DNA from: Hyaloperonospora brassicae
Taxonomy: Eukaryota > Oomycota > Peronosporomycetes > Peronosporales > Peronosporaceae
Assembly: GCA_947650285.1 (NCBI GenBank)
Contig: CANTFL010000057.1
Span: 163,927-227,926, forward strand
Direction of reading: 5' to 3'
Length of the DNA stretch: 64,000 nt
The notes beneath the pieces were generated by a model. The model made no database searches. It was not told the origin of the DNA and saw only the letters and a program-made list of their open reading frames with translations. The position numbers and the translations under genes are program-made. Shown here piece after piece: positions 21,901-34,741 of this stretch (its first letter is position 1; every line of letters starts with the position of its first letter).

Positions 21901-23444
21901 GTCCGTGAATGCCTATATATTGCAATCATTGAGGCAAGTTTATCTCGTTTGTGATAAGCTCGATAAAAACGAAGCATTAATACCTTTGTGTCCCCGATTT
22001 AAGTTCAGATGGAAAAAGAAGATGGCGGATAGATCTTATTAATTCAAGCTTCTTTTCTTGGCTAGTTCGAGAGATCGGAGAAGGAATTGTATTAAACTGT
22101 CAGGTAAATAGTGTCATTGTATCATGTCAGCTCGATATTCGGACTGCAATATCAGTATAGGGTCCGTATCAGAATCTGACCACAATTGGTCGACGTCAGA
22201 CATTATTCTATGGTCGAGGGTACGCAAATAACGTTACGAAATCATTAACACGCAATAAGGAATACGCTGCTAAGTTATTTTATACGAATCATACGCTATC
22301 ATAGGTACATGATTGGGCTATGAAATTGAACTTCATGGAGATGGTGACCAGTGTGAACCGCATGAATAGAGGCTATTTTTGGCTACCAATTAAGCCTGGT
22401 AGTAACACCCGGCATGCATGAAGCCTACACCGCACGTTTCTCATCTCGATTGATCTGGATAAGCGATTCTTTTTACTTTGAAGCATGCACTCAGAAAACT
22501 GTCCTGAATCGAATATATGTGGCTACCCCGAAACCAAACACTTCTGTCTCGCTACTACGCAATTCGTATCCATGATCTGTTTGGCAAGAAATTAATGAGC
22601 TTCAACGACAAACAACTACCCCTTCGACCGGACGTAGTACCATGAAAGGTCTGGGTACAAGATCGCGAGACGGGCCAAATGGTCAGAAAATTAATGAGAT
22701 CGACATTTACACTAAAACAAATAAATCTTAAGGCATACCGTGATAATCATGTTAATACCTTTCTTCACCTCTATCGCGTATAAGTTCCCGTGCAATCGAT
22801 TCCAACAACCAAATCCATATACTGTCAACTTTAGTATCTGCTCGAATTCACTAAAAGGTTGCAACTTGCCCTAAGGTCGGTAAAACATAAAGAGGGAGGC
22901 AATATATACGAAAACAAAGATTCCTTGAACAACATGTCTTCTAGGCATAAATGATGGTTCGGGATCACATCAGCAATTTCTTAACTACACCTCATCATAC
23001 CACTTATCAGGAAACTGCAGCATATTATGAAATCTGGACAAATTTATTCATCGTCTTTCGTGACTTCGACCCGATGCAACGGATTGGTAGAAACGGACTA
23101 AGTTTAGCGATTGCCAATGCAGATTAGACGAGGGATAAAATAACGATCCCACATGACAAATGTACTGGTTCATTACAAGAATGTGTCTCACAAGTTTTAA
23201 AAAGAAAAATTGCCCTTTTCATCACGAAAATAAACAAATGCCCCACGTCCTACTTTGACGAACACGCTTAAGGGATCATCGCACGTTTTCTTCCTGAACT
23301 ATGTATGCACAAGACGACGTCTGCAGACATTAAAGTTTAAAATAGAAGACGAACACAAAGAATATATTCAATGGGGTCTATTGATATGAAAATGTGTTCT
23401 AAAGCATCAAGGCTGATAAGAAGGAAGGGAATGAGATCTCATGA
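18991..23444. other. About 4.5 kb without a supported gene
   Basis: AT-rich, with short frames only. The longest plus-strand frame (19170-19466) starts without a good context and shows no domain. I see no LTR pair, TIR or structured RNA here. Confidence 0.35.
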
Positions 23445-23755
23445 GTAGAACAATATTAGTAGCAATCGCAGCACCTACGACAACATCAGCAGAAGAAATC
23501 TTAGTGGATACATAAGTAGCATCATCTACAGAGAAACACCAACAGCCGCAGCACCAATAACAATAACAGTAGCAGAGAAAGCAGTAGCAGCTATAGCAGT
23601 AACAGCATCAACAATCGATACTCAAACAACAACAGCATCCGCATCAACTACAACAACAGCAGTAGAAGCATCAATAGTAGCAGCAACAGCGTCAACAATA
23701 GCAACTGAACAAACAATAGTAAAAGAAAAAACATTAATATCAACAACATTAGCAC
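23445..23755. repeat. Degenerate CAA/CAG/AGT trinucleotide tract
   Basis: About 300 bp of the plus strand consist mostly of triplets of the ACA, GCA, AGT and CAA type (for example ACAACAACAGCATCCGCATC), with interruptions. The minus strand gives low-complexity Val/Leu/Ala frames that are not evidence of a gene. Confidence 0.7.
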
Positions 23756-25289
23756 GGACTGACTGTGTATACGGCCGCGACCGATGATACAAGACGCGAT
23801 TACGTGCTCGTATCTCTCGTCTGCGCCTGCAACTGGTGGCCGCAAGCGCGGCAGAAATCTCTCCGCGGCTTCCCAAACAGAGCGGGGGTTGGTCACGGTC
23901 GTAAAATGAAAAAATGAAAATTACCACGGACGCGTGGTTTTATGTGTGCCACATTAACTATAGTGTACTAGGACGAGAGGAATTTTTTATAAAGTTATTT
24001 GTCCGGGACATTTTTATATCTTCGTGATTAAATGCGACATTTTTTATTTTCCCTTACATAAATCAATAATTATACGCATGGTGTGACACAATGGTGCATG
24101 AGACCTCAATTATGCATTTTTTTTACACATTAAGAATGGGCCTATATCTGATGACATATATACATATCGAGTCACGAGCGTCTGATCGGCGCACTTGCAA
24201 AACAGGCAGATGGTTAGCTTGCACGATCGAATCGTATTTAGCTGACACTATTTATGGAATTGTACGATGTAGAAGGCAGAGCGCTTTTAGATGCGCTGTA
24301 ATTGGGTCAAGATAATTTGAAGCAACAACAAATAATCCTATGTCCGTGATAGGAATCATCGTCGAATAGATGCGAAGTCAGCAATGTATAACACCTGTAT
24401 GATTTGCCATTCGTGGAACTCGGTCGATCTTGTGGAAAACATGAAGCGAGCGATTAGGGAGTATTCGTTCTTCACAACGATGACTGTGGCAGCTAATAAT
24501 AAACAAACACCTAAATTGTATTGATTCTGAATGGAGACACAAAATGCATGACATCAAAACACCTAGTCACTTTTTATTATATGAATGGTACCGAGAGAAA
24601 GATTCATGATGTGCGTTTCAATCTCAGTGATTTTTGTGTTCCTTTGGATCGTAAGTATATTCTAGATGATTGGCTGTTAAAGCATCTGCTACACACATGT
24701 TGTACGACAATATATATGTATAGTGCTTTTTGCAAATACTATGCTTTAAATATGTATAAATGGGAGCGTATTAGAGCTGCAAAGTCCAAATAACAATCGC
24801 CTATGCGTCCAATATAAAACAAATAGTATGGCGTGTCAAGGCCTCGATCTGGTCCATTTGACGCTTAACTGTTCGTTTAGCTATCACAGCGCGTGCTTTT
24901 TCTGACGCGTTTCACAACCGCGATCTACTTAGATAACAACCCGAATCTCACCTACTGTGTTGTTGTGGATGGCCTCGAAAAAGGTGTGGAAAGCAACGAA
25001 AAATGTTAATGCCTGCTTAAAAAATAAGTTATATTTTTCTACTTGCATCATGAATGCACTCGCTTTACCTCATTCTTTGACGCACAAACTGGCCCATTTT
25101 GCGCTATATGATGCAGCTAGCTGTACCTCGCAAAGATTTCTGAGCTCAGACATTCGTGCCGGGTGCTATGGCGCTAATCGCGCTGATAGCCGTCACGACT
25201 CACGAATTACAACACCGCGTATGTCGTTTAAATTTGTGAGCCACGTAAACCCGTAACAAACCCATCTACATTGAAGGTGTAGCGAGTCT
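23756..25289. other. No supported gene
   Basis: Two plus-strand frames of 90-100 codons (24521-24793 and 24957-25256) have no recognised domain and no conserved partner in the window. Confidence 0.3.
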
Positions 25290-25754
25290 AGTACAGTTCA
25301 TATACAGAGGAAATATTTTCTTCATGACGAGCAAGCTAGTTCTTTACAAGAAGTCGGCTCTACAAGTCAACGAGATTAAAGCTCCAGGTCCTTGTTCAAG
25401 GGAACCAAATATTGAGCGAATCGACTGCACAGTGTGCTGACGAGTCTATGTCTTAACAAGATCTGGCTCTCTAACTATTTGAGATGCCTTAAGATAGCAC
25501 GTGTCTCTACTAGATCAAAAGGGAAACTGACCTATACCTTGTTTTTATATAAAATGACACATTAGACTAAACGTATATAATTTAGACATCAATGCTTGAA
25601 TTGGAACTTTTTTTAGATCTTGTATTTGGTGGCTGACACATGTAACCCCCCAACGACCGATGAAGGGTTATAATATCATCTTTAATGGGAACTCACCTTT
25701 GGTGTGAACCACACCTGTAATGACGGTTACCAACCGACGTGTTACCCCGTTACA
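25290..25754 (-). repeat. 3' LTR of the second gypsy element
   Basis: 465 bp, starting AGTACAGTTCATATAC and ending CCCCGTTACA on the plus strand. It matches 33070-33533 almost exactly except for two adjacent-region substitutions, a one-base indel in a C run and the last dozen bases. Confidence 0.75.
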
Positions 25755-27062
25755 CCCTATCCTCACCAGATTGACGCTTGCACAATATGTTACTCAAATT
25801 TATTTTTCGAAGATTTCGGTGTGCCTGCGCCTAACCTCACGGTTTCGCAAAGCACTACACACCATGGCATCGCCACATGACGAGTTCCCAAATATTTCAT
25901 ATCTTTTTTATCTCTATGAGACGGTGAACTATGATAGCGATACCAGTGTTTTTGATGAAAAATAAATAGTGTTCAACCCTCCCTTTCCTGAAGTAAGACC
26001 TCATCTGGCACCTAATTCGTTCGCCGAACGTGGGGAAGACAACGCTCCATCGGTGCAGCATCGTTAATCGAATGCGAGGAATACTACAATCACCAACACG
26101 CCCTTTGAGCAACAACGACTGATCATTCAGCAGGAGGATAGTGCTCTGCACAGTATGCAGTTCGACAAAACATTTATATATATTGCGGCTATGTGTTCAC
26201 TATCCTAACATGAAAGAACGCGTCCGTCAAGCGGTTGGTCTTACTCTGTCGACATTGTCCATCGGCCTGGAGGCTACTTCGCTCGAGTAGATTGACTTCC
26301 GATGTAAAAATTCATGCGATATATCTGGAGTCTAATTTGACCACACAAAGCAAATTTATAGATCACCTTGAGAGCCAAGCAAGTCTTGCCCAGATGAAAC
26401 AGATTCAAGGCGTTACCATATACTCGTTAACGCTGATGAATCACCTGAAGAGAAAGATTATCACTTTAATCTCTGGTTGTAATCGAAATCGTCACCTTAT
26501 CCGTATGTTGGCTCCGAGAGCAAGTGCCAGCGCGGAATATGTTTGTCAAAACAATATTCGGTATGAATACGCCAAGCTCACCTACAGAGGTCAGTTGCGC
26601 AATCGTTCGCGATACGCTCCGTCTACGACGGTAGCCGCTAATCACGGCCAAGCGCTGATCAGCAACCGCTTCCCCACGCCACTACTAATGAGAAGCGTCT
26701 TTCGTCGCTAGACAATCCTGCGCGCGGGTCATAAAAACGTCCATGACGTAGGGCCGATCTTGTCGTTTCGGGATCTATAATTCCCACGAAATCTCTGACT
26801 TATAGTAGACACTTTACTTCACCATGTTCTGATTCTGGCCTTTGCAACGATGTCGCTTAATGAGTTTCTCCACATAGAAATGACACTTACCTTGCTATTC
26901 GGGCATATTGGACGAGGCCGACACATCAAAAGCATCCCATGCCGATTAATTCCAAGTAATTGACAACTTAAAGCACGAGGTGCAGCTTCTTTGCGAGAAT
27001 GTAGAACGCCTGGAGTCAGGGGGGAGGGACTCAGACACTGTATAGAGCAGGGGCAACCTGGT

Positions 27063-27260
27063 TTAAAGGGACAGAGAATCGTGGCACAGCCACCTTCGGC
27101 GGCGCGAGTGCCTGAGGACGCACAACATAAAGGCCTCGATACGGCTTAAGTAACCCAGCGTAAAACACGAGAGGGTGAGCAGATTGTGCGGAAGGTTGAG
27201 TGTGTAAACAAGGTCCTTCTGTGATACGATCGTCAACGGCCCGATGAAGCGTGGACGCAA
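27063..27260 (-). pseudogene. Integrase C-terminal domain remnant
   Basis: Minus-strand RPRFIGPLTIVSQKDLVYTL followed by LTLSCFTLGYLSR corresponds to the 'GPF.I......Y.L.LP....HP.FHVS.L' end of gypsy integrases. It lies beyond the integrase core of the same element. Confidence 0.6.
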
Positions 27261-27520
27261 CTTCGTCTTGAAGACAGCAGAAACTATATTTTCAGGTAGA
27301 ATTTTAGCATTAAGTAATACTTGGTCTCTGACCGCATAACTTTTAATTCAAACTCTACTCTTAACATCTGCTTGTTGCTAATGTTTTTCCGATACTCAGC
27401 CTTGCATCACGCACATGTCGTAAGACATTCAATCGCGGTGCGGAATACTAGCATACTTGTTTTCAACATTTATAGTACCCATATCAGCAAGCCGATTGAC
27501 CACCTCTCCCCCATCAAGTC

Positions 27521-28260
27521 CTAAATTTGAAGTGGTAACATTAGCGGAACACGAGGGTGTGAGATTCCGGTCACATAGAACGGTGTATAGCCGGTGGAGG
27601 CATGCACGGCGAAATTCAACGCAAATGCAACCATAGGGAGAAGTGATTTCCAGCGCTTAGTAGTATCAGCGAAAGGAATGGGAAGGTTATCACTGATAAT
27701 ACAATTTACTGGTTCGGTTTGACCATCGGTTTGCGTATGATTCGCTATGGAAATGTCTAATCGCGTGTCCACCATCTTGAAGACGAACTTCCAAAACTTC
27801 CCAGTAAAGCGTGGATCTATAAATGAGATAACCCCAACAGGTACACCGTTCTGAATAACAATCTATCGATAAACAGCTTCTCTGTACATTCACGATTAAT
27901 GGTTTCTGTCACATACGACAAGTGAGCCATCTTGATCAGACCGTCAACAAAGACCACAATATAGTGTTGCCTGCCGAATAATCCAGTTAGTCAAACCCAA
28001 AGTCCATACGTATAGATTCTTAACGCCCAGAGGGTATGGGTAAACTAGCAAGCCGCGTAGCCGAATGGGATGGCCGTTTGACCCACTGCTGCGTTTCACA
28101 CGTACGCACATAGGTACTTACCCATTCATATATTTTAAGCCACCCATACGTATGGCTCATAGAGCTACATGTATTCTCTCAACCGATACGAAAGCTATAC
28201 GCAGTATCATGCGCCTTGAAGAGAGTACGATCCTTTAATTCCTTATCGTGTAAAACCTTG
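27521..28260 (-). pseudogene. Integrase core remnant
   Basis: Read on the minus strand with frameshifts: WVSTYVRTCET (zinc module), ESIRMDFGFD (first Asp region), IDPRFTGKFW-like text, and TQTDGQTEPVNCIISD (catalytic Glu present), then FALNFAVHASTGYTPFYV. The aspartate expected before DPRF is not preserved. Closely related in layout to the integrase at 3982-4818. Confidence 0.75.
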
Positions 28261-28523
28261 ATACAAGGAAGATCTGCAGCATCTATGCTGTAGCTCAACA
28301 GGCCTCGATCGATAGAATGTCGATGCAGACTTGCGCGTAAGCGTGCTGACAATTCAATGTATAGGTCGATAAACTCCTCGCCTCCAAGAGTACGTAGCAG
28401 AGATACACTGTAACCATCACGGGCATAGGACGTGCGAATTTAGTCCGAGATGGACGACGACAGAATTGCTACGTGATCGAGTTCATCGTCCAGCCTGCAC
28501 GATAAGTCATCCGCCAACAGATT

Positions 28524-28960
28524 TTACGTTCCCAGCTTGTACTTTACCTCGAAAATGAACTCAGCAAAGATTGGAATCCGACAAGCTATTCTATGGGAGA
28601 GATTATGCGATTGTGTAGCATAGTGCAATGGAACATGATCGGAATACATTACAAAAGGTTTTGAGCCAATCAGATAAACTCTGAAGTTGACGAGAGCATG
28701 ATTCATTGCAAGAAAATATTTGAAATAATTTGATTGGGTTCTTCTTTGCAGCATTCAGATGGGTATGATCATACGAAACAACACGCTCATGGCCACTTAA
28801 GTCATTTTGCAAATAATGCGCATTCAAGTAAAAAATCAGAAGCGTCATAGACGACACTGAAGGGCGGCGCCGGATCTGGCAGATACAAAATCGGGGCCTG
28901 AAGGAGACTTTTCTTGACAGCTTTTAAGACATGATTCTTCGTGCTAGTTCAGCACCATGT
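28524..28960 (-). pseudogene. RNase H remnant
   Basis: Minus-strand pieces LKAVKKSLLQAPILYLPDP, then NHALVNFRVYLIGSKPFVMY, SDHVPLHYATQ and AEFIFEVKYKLGT match the RNase H of gypsy Pol, in several frames. The reading is cut on its upstream side by the solo LTR at 28966-29719. Confidence 0.7.
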
Positions 28961-28965
28961 CATTT

Positions 28966-29719
28966 CGTGGTGGAGTGATGATCGCTCTTTTGTAAAGTCG
29001 ATCTCAACTCTCCACTGGCTCCTGGACGACCGACTAACGGCGGGGTACTCCTATTCCGTGCTGTATGCTTTGCTCACCTTGTGTACCCGTCGGTGGGTCT
29101 TCGGACTAGAGTCAAATTCAAGCTTGACCATGGTTAAGATTGGTGCTTTCGTGTGGAAACCTTCACACAATAGATAGTGTACTTGTAAGGTGATCGATAT
29201 GAGTCACCTTGATATCTACGACATTGCCTTGGCCAATGTAGATACTTGATTCGCAAGCCTTCTGACCACTTAGGCCGTCACAAGATCTTGTACCCTTTGC
29301 CTTTACGTGTTCACTACACCCGATCGCAGTTAAGCGGGATTGTTGAGAGTCCTTGATCCCTAGCCGAACAATCCAGGGATATAACTGGATTAAAGTATGC
29401 AGAGTTCTTGACGTCGGGTGGCCAATAATCCGTCCCAGAATAGAAAGCGATATGTGAACTTCAAAGTAAATTCACCTTTGTTTAGTGTTGGATAATTTAA
29501 TTCCAAAACAAACTTACACATCGCTTGGCCTCTCTGTATCCCGAATTTCGAAGTCACCAATCTCCCTCCCAAGAGATCTCCATATTGTACCCATGTGGTT
29601 TACACCAAGTGTATTCTCTCTAAAACCTTAGCGTGACCCATACCCGACTTGTACACAACAGATCGTGATCGAGAGATCCGATCGAGATCGCGAGATAGGA
29701 TCAAGATCTTGAGCCACCC
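28966..29719 (-). mobile_element. Solo LTR, short form
   Basis: 754 bp, starting TGGTGGAGTGATG and ending in a GATC-rich segment. ATTT flanks both sides (28962-28965 and 29720-29723), a 4-bp duplication like that of the copy at 10354. It separates RT from RNase H sequence of the second gypsy element. Confidence 0.65.
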
Positions 29720-29723
29720 ATTT

Positions 29724-30720
29724 CAACCATTATTTATCCAGTTAGAATCCTTCTCGGACTTGACTGACGCCTGAGAGCTGTGGACTCCTGCGTCCCAACT
29801 CAACGGTAAAAATATCGTGATTGCTTTACCACAATATAATTTATAAAGAGGCTGGATAATGGCCGGGCCATGTATGCGCAATTCGCACTGCACTTGTACA
29901 AGTAGTTGGCGAGGCAGAGCCACTTGCGTAAGTCATTTTGGTGGTTGAAAACGGCCAGTCAAATATGACTTTGACCTTAGCGGTTTCTGCACGTAAGTTT
30001 TGATTACCAATGCCCTGGTACAAAGAAAATCTTCAGCGCCAAAGAGACCGTTCGATGCGTTCAAATACAGCTTATTCGTGCGCATGCACTCAAGCACTAA
30101 TCGCAAATGTTCAATATAATTTCCACGTCAGATCGACTTTTCGATGCACGACTATGGGCAAAAATGTCATTATTGTACATCTGTGCATTGGGTTGATGAG
30201 GTCTGAAAAATTGCGTCACGGGACGATTATATATAGCCGGGGCATTAGATAACCCTTGTAGCATTACAAGCTACTCCTAAATCATACCGCTTGTAGTGCT
30301 GACCGTATCTATCGGGATATCGCTGGCTTGCATGAGCTATTGGTAAGAATTATTACATAGGTCGAGTGCACTGAACCCATTAAATCCAATCATGGCGTTA
30401 TGAAGCACATCCTGTCTAGGAATAGGTGTCTGGGCCGGTATGGTGGCTGAATTTAGAATATTAAAGCGTAAACAATGCGCCAATTAATCTTCGGCTTCAT
30501 ACAGCACATGTGAGCGAAGGATTAGGATAATTACTCTCCCATAATATTTCTTCCGCGTGCTTAGCACGAAAGAAGTCGTCAAAGATGTCGTACTGTTTCT
30601 TTGGCAAGGGCAACTGTCGTGTAGCGCAGTACTTCGTTCCAGAGACTAGGTCAATTATGTGACGAGCACCTCTATAGGGAGGCTAAACGTACGGTGGGTC
30701 GTTACACACCACGTCTTTAA
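29724..30720 (-). pseudogene. Reverse transcriptase remnant
   Basis: Minus-strand fragments include WLCLANYLYKY (thumb, about 29900) and DIFAHSRAS at about 30140-30165, where the catalytic YFDD has become YNND. 'TPIPRQD'-like and 'KYC.TRQL'-like text appears further upstream. Frames change often; no product is possible. Confidence 0.65.
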
Positions 30721-31042
30721 ATTCCTTAACAAAAGAAGATAGGGATCTATGCGATATTTAGGATCAAAGATCCACACTATGGAACTAGGGAAACGATTGC
30801 CATCATTGTGTATTCAAGGACATAATAATCTATGAGCTCTAAAGAGTTTGGCTAATGGCCAATGCGAATCGCCACAACATCGGATAACTCGCCTGTCTTC
30901 AAGGGGTGACTACACTAACCATCATATATATCGTTCAGCTCAAATAGATCATCCCAGCGATAAATGAGCCGTAATGCTAACGCTTTCATCAATGTGACCA
31001 TTCAATCCATCAACAAGTTTATATAGTGAGAATATACTATTA

Positions 31043-31468
31043 TTACAATGCTATGAATGACATGGACGCTTTGCGTTTCGAAGTAGATGTCTGACGTCGC
31101 TGTTGTCTCTTTGATGATACTTTACACCTCAAATAGGTCAGGACAAGGCTTCCCCCTGGTTTATCGCTAACCATAACGTGCTCTTTACGAGAGACAATGT
31201 CCTGACCGACATCTAGTAATTTGTTTATAAACTCGAACAATTTACTCAAGGGATTTATACGTGCCAACCCACGCACATAGTGCGATCTTTGCTTAGGATG
31301 TCTCGGCCCTAGGCCATACATACTTGCAGCATTTGGTGATTCACTAATATCATGAGCATTAATCAACAGAATAGGTGACGAACTACCATCCATCGATGAG
31401 TCTAGCTCGGGAATTTCATCATTGACATATCTGTTGTCAACTGACCATACAAAACTAATGTACATCAC
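31043..31468 (-). pseudogene. Protease-RT linker frame
   Basis: A 141-codon frame between the protease and RT remnants. It contains SKLFEFINKLLDVGQDIVSR and a basic C-terminus (SSKRQQRRQTSTSKRKAS). The position and the helix-then-basic layout resemble the QWLKTQEKA plus Lys/Arg segment of the other chromovirus. It is not a recognisable independent gene. Confidence 0.4.
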
Positions 31469-31559
31469 ACTAGCTCACAAATGCAGTCGCTTGCGCCAAT
31501 AGCGCTTTTTTTACTAGTAGAGGTGGGATCCTGACCTCTCTAAACGTTCGTTTGTAATC

Positions 31560-31900
31560 GTGCGCGTAAGGCGTAAGGTATTTGACTTCCAATCAATCCA
31601 TGGCTCGTGGTATTCCAGCTATGCCATTCCTATAATAAAATAGTTTCTCTTTTCAAAATCAAGGACTAAGCAGCGTTCCACGCTATTAAAGACTAAAAAA
31701 TTCCCGCATAGATTTATGGAAATTTTCAGCACTGTAACACACGTTCCTGTCGCCAAACGAACGGTGATAGTCTCACTATCTTGCAGTAAGCGCTACAGCA
31801 TACGGCTGACTCCCTTCCAATGAACGACGACGAGCATAGTTGATGATGCCCCTAATTCGATATAAATTGACCAAGAATTATCAAACCCATTTAAGGTTGC
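31560..31900 (-). pseudogene. Aspartic protease remnant
   Basis: The minus strand shows DNSWSIYIELGASSTM near 31830-31880, where LGAS corresponds to the DSGAS active site with the catalytic Asp lost. No full domain can be read. Confidence 0.4.
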
Positions 31901-32518
31901 TGTAACTACAAGCAATCCCGACTAACAACATGCTCTGTTATATAGTACCCAACAGAGCTTTAAGGGACGAAGCCCAGCTCACCTCTTCCTCCCTGATGTA
32001 TTACAGAGCCAAGCTTATCCCCCACTAGGGCAACTCGCGCCTACTGCGAGTTGACGATTTCCCGTACCGAACCAGAATTCTGGTTGTTGGCAGGGATTCG
32101 ACTCATGTGAGTCTAGCGCTGCTTGCGAATTGGAAAATCGGGGAAAAACTACTTGGTGTTTCCGTACGTATAGTAACGATGAATGTCAAGTTGTTGTTCA
32201 GAAGATCAAAGCTCTGATTCATCTTCACTGTCACCTTCAGCATTAATAAGGTCCATAGGTTCAGGCCTAGAGAACGATCATATACTCAATAAGCCGGAGC
32301 TGCTAGGGTAAAGCCCGGGTTATACTAATTCGAATCAATCTTTGCAAGCTTAAATATGTAGTCCACATTGTGTGCACTACCGAAAGCTCCGTCTAAGGTA
32401 GAGGGATCGACACGAAAGACTTCAGTTTTGGCGGGGCAAGGACATATATCTTCAATGAACACCGTCATATGGACTATATCTGGAAGAGGGTCGTACGTCA
32501 TAGCAGCTATGAGTGTTC

Positions 32519-32928
32519 TTAGCTCTTGGACGTGTCCGACTCCTCATTCTTGACCGGACGGGTAGATAGGACGCGTGAACGCACGCGATATGCCTGATTA
32601 GGCGGTACAAAAGTGCAAGCTAGCCTTTGACCGCCACCGCCACCGCGACCTTCAGATACTTGGTACGTATCATATATGATTTGTGAGATATCTCTACCTC
32701 GCGGATTCAGAGGATGAGAATCTCTCCTCATTTCACGGATCAGGGCTTAACTTCCGGTTCGATTGGCTGATGTTTATCCCATTTGTATGGTTCAGACAAA
32801 TAGAGTGTAGGCATAGCCGAGACAATTTGGTCTTGGACCCGCCCCACAAAAGTCGTATCATGTTGCATCAAGGCCTTGAGACGTGTGTCAACGTGTTTCA
32901 CCATTGTGCCATAACAACTCCACATCAT
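32519..32928 (-). pseudogene. Possible gag region of the second gypsy element
   Basis: Two minus-strand frames (32740-32928 and 32519-32731) lie where gag is expected, next to the 5' LTR. One carries a glycine run after YDTYQVSEGR. No Gag motif or zinc knuckle is certain, so the assignment is by position. Confidence 0.3.
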
Positions 32929-33069
32929 CCGTGCTCACGGCCGCGGTCAGCTTCTTAAGCTCAACCTACTGGGATCAGAAGAGGGGTGGGTTTTTCCATC
33001 CCTGCAGAAGATTTTCCTTTAAAGAATCAGGTGTAGATTGACTAAATTGCTACAAAGTAAAGCGGAGCC

Positions 33070-33533
33070 AGTACAGTTCATATACAGAGGAAATATTTTC
33101 TTCATGACGAGCAAGCTAGTTCTTTACAAGAAGTCGGCTCTACAAGTCAACGAGATTAAAGCTCCAGGTCCTTGTTCAAGGGAACCAAATATTGAGCGAA
33201 TCGACTGCACAGTGTGCTGACGAGTCTATGTCTTAACAAGATCTGGCTCTCTAACTATTTGAGATGCCTTAAGATAGCACGTGTCTCTACTAGATCAAAA
33301 GGGAAACTGACCTATACCTTGTTTTTATATAAAATGACACATTAGACTAAACGTATATAATTTAGACATCAATGCTTGAATTGATACTTTTTTTAGATCT
33401 TGTATTTGGTGGCTGACACATGTAACCCCCAACGACCGATGAAGGGTTATAATATCATCTTTAATGGGAACTCACCTTTGGTGTGAACCACACCTGTAAT
33501 GACGGTTACCAACCGATGTGTGAATTCATTACA
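33070..33533 (-). repeat. 5' LTR of the second gypsy element
   Basis: 464 bp partner of 25290-25754. On the minus strand it is followed by TGGCTCCGCTTTA, a TGG-start typical of a primer-binding site, although the tRNA cannot be named. Confidence 0.7.
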
Positions 33534-34351
33534 AGATGGTACCATGACCATCATTGCTGTGAAATATAACGACTACGTGGACTGTGATTGTAGGCGTCTC
33601 CACAATCAGGAGTGACCTTTCGCAAAATGTGCTAAACAAGTCGTTATCAAGACTCTCTGCAAGATCTGCCACGAGACTTTTCTCGTGTGACCGTTGTATG
33701 ATGCACGCCCTAATTTTTTTTACTGGTGAGGTCTTATGTGTTTTAAACCAAGCGTGCGTGCTCTCGGAAGTCATGTACACGTGAGCATTGAGAAAGCGCG
33801 AAGTAGAGAATAATGCTGAGGAGATATGAGTAGAAGAAATGTAAAACTGTACGTGACATATTATCTGTCTTTTGATGAACCCTCTGTCTTAATTTAACAA
33901 TATTAAGCTATAATTTCCTACGTAGGTTTCTCGCTCACACCCGTTTCGCGCGTCTAGTAGCAATTGATTGGTAAATGTGGTTGATAGAATGGCTTATATC
34001 AACCGATGGGGCAGCCTTAGATATTTCCCGTATAAGTTTAATCCCGTTATATCTCCTTAACCAGGTAATATTAGTGACTATTATCAATTTAAGATAATAT
34101 TCGCATGGATATCTATAAACATCAATGACATCTAACGGGCTCACCCCCCGTTACAATCTTTTCCGCGAGCGCACTCAAAGATAAAGTGAGCTTTTACAGT
34201 TATGTTTAAGGAGTGCTAGTCAACTACACCCTGCCGTTCCAAATACGTGCTTTTCTCTTCCAGAACAACGATAGCGGACAATGAATGCAGCTGCGACTCC
34301 AAGGCGTGACGATGAGTGCAAAGGACACTGCATCATCTAAACCTTGGCATA
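33534..34351. other. No supported gene; LTR end at 34155
   Basis: No domain is recognised. The text CTCACCCCCCGTTACA ending at 34155 matches the right end of TGTAAC-family LTRs, so a truncated LTR may end there. Confidence 0.35.
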
Positions 34352-34741
34352 TGTAACGGGGCAGCCCGTTACATGGAAATTGTCATTTGAGAGATAATGA
34401 CAATAAAGAATATTATGTTGAATATTCTTTTATCAATATCACCAATAATGGTGATATTGATGGGTCGACCAAAAAGTCTGCTCATTGGTTGATATCTCGA
34501 TGATATCAACCCACCAATCGCCGCAAGACGCGCGCAATGAGTGGTGAGTAGACGTCGTCATACATTCAGTTAGATTAGTATAATTAAGTTAAGTCAAACA
34601 GAGAGACAGTGGTTAAAGACTTAATTATATTAATATAACAGTTTTACTTTTCCCTTATCTACGCTTCCTCGTTTGCCTCGTGTACGCTTGTCGGGGCACG
34701 ATTTTTTGCGTTAAGTTCACGCAAGGGTGTGCCCCGTTACA
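34352..34741. mobile_element. Solo LTR, TGTAAC family
   Basis: 390 bp from TGTAACGGGGCAGCCCG to GTGCCCCGTTACA. GCATA flanks both sides exactly (34347-34351 and 34742-34746), a 5-bp duplication. No internal sequence remains, so it is the product of LTR-LTR recombination. Its ends match the gypsy chromovirus LTRs, its body does not. Confidence 0.9.

Larger units (their letters stand above)
25290..33533 (-). mobile_element. Second Ty3/gypsy element, decayed interior
   Basis: About 8.2 kb on the minus strand, bounded by direct repeats of 465 and 464 bp that behave as LTRs. The minus-strand order is a possible gag, then protease, RT, RNase H and integrase, as in the chromovirus at 1616-9427. A purine-rich tract (GGTGAGGATAGGG on the minus strand) adjoins the left LTR, which begins TGTAACGGGG, like the LTRs of the other TGTAAC family. 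The interior is full of stops and carries a 754-bp solo LTR. I found no convincing target-site duplication. Confidence 0.75.

Noticed and set aside
23622..23927. Val/Leu-rich minus-strand membrane protein
   Set aside because: It is the translation of the degenerate triplet tract.
26235..26711. A 158-codon plus-strand frame
   Set aside because: Inside the 3' part of the second gypsy element, no domain, no homologous text elsewhere in the window; kept out of the gene list.
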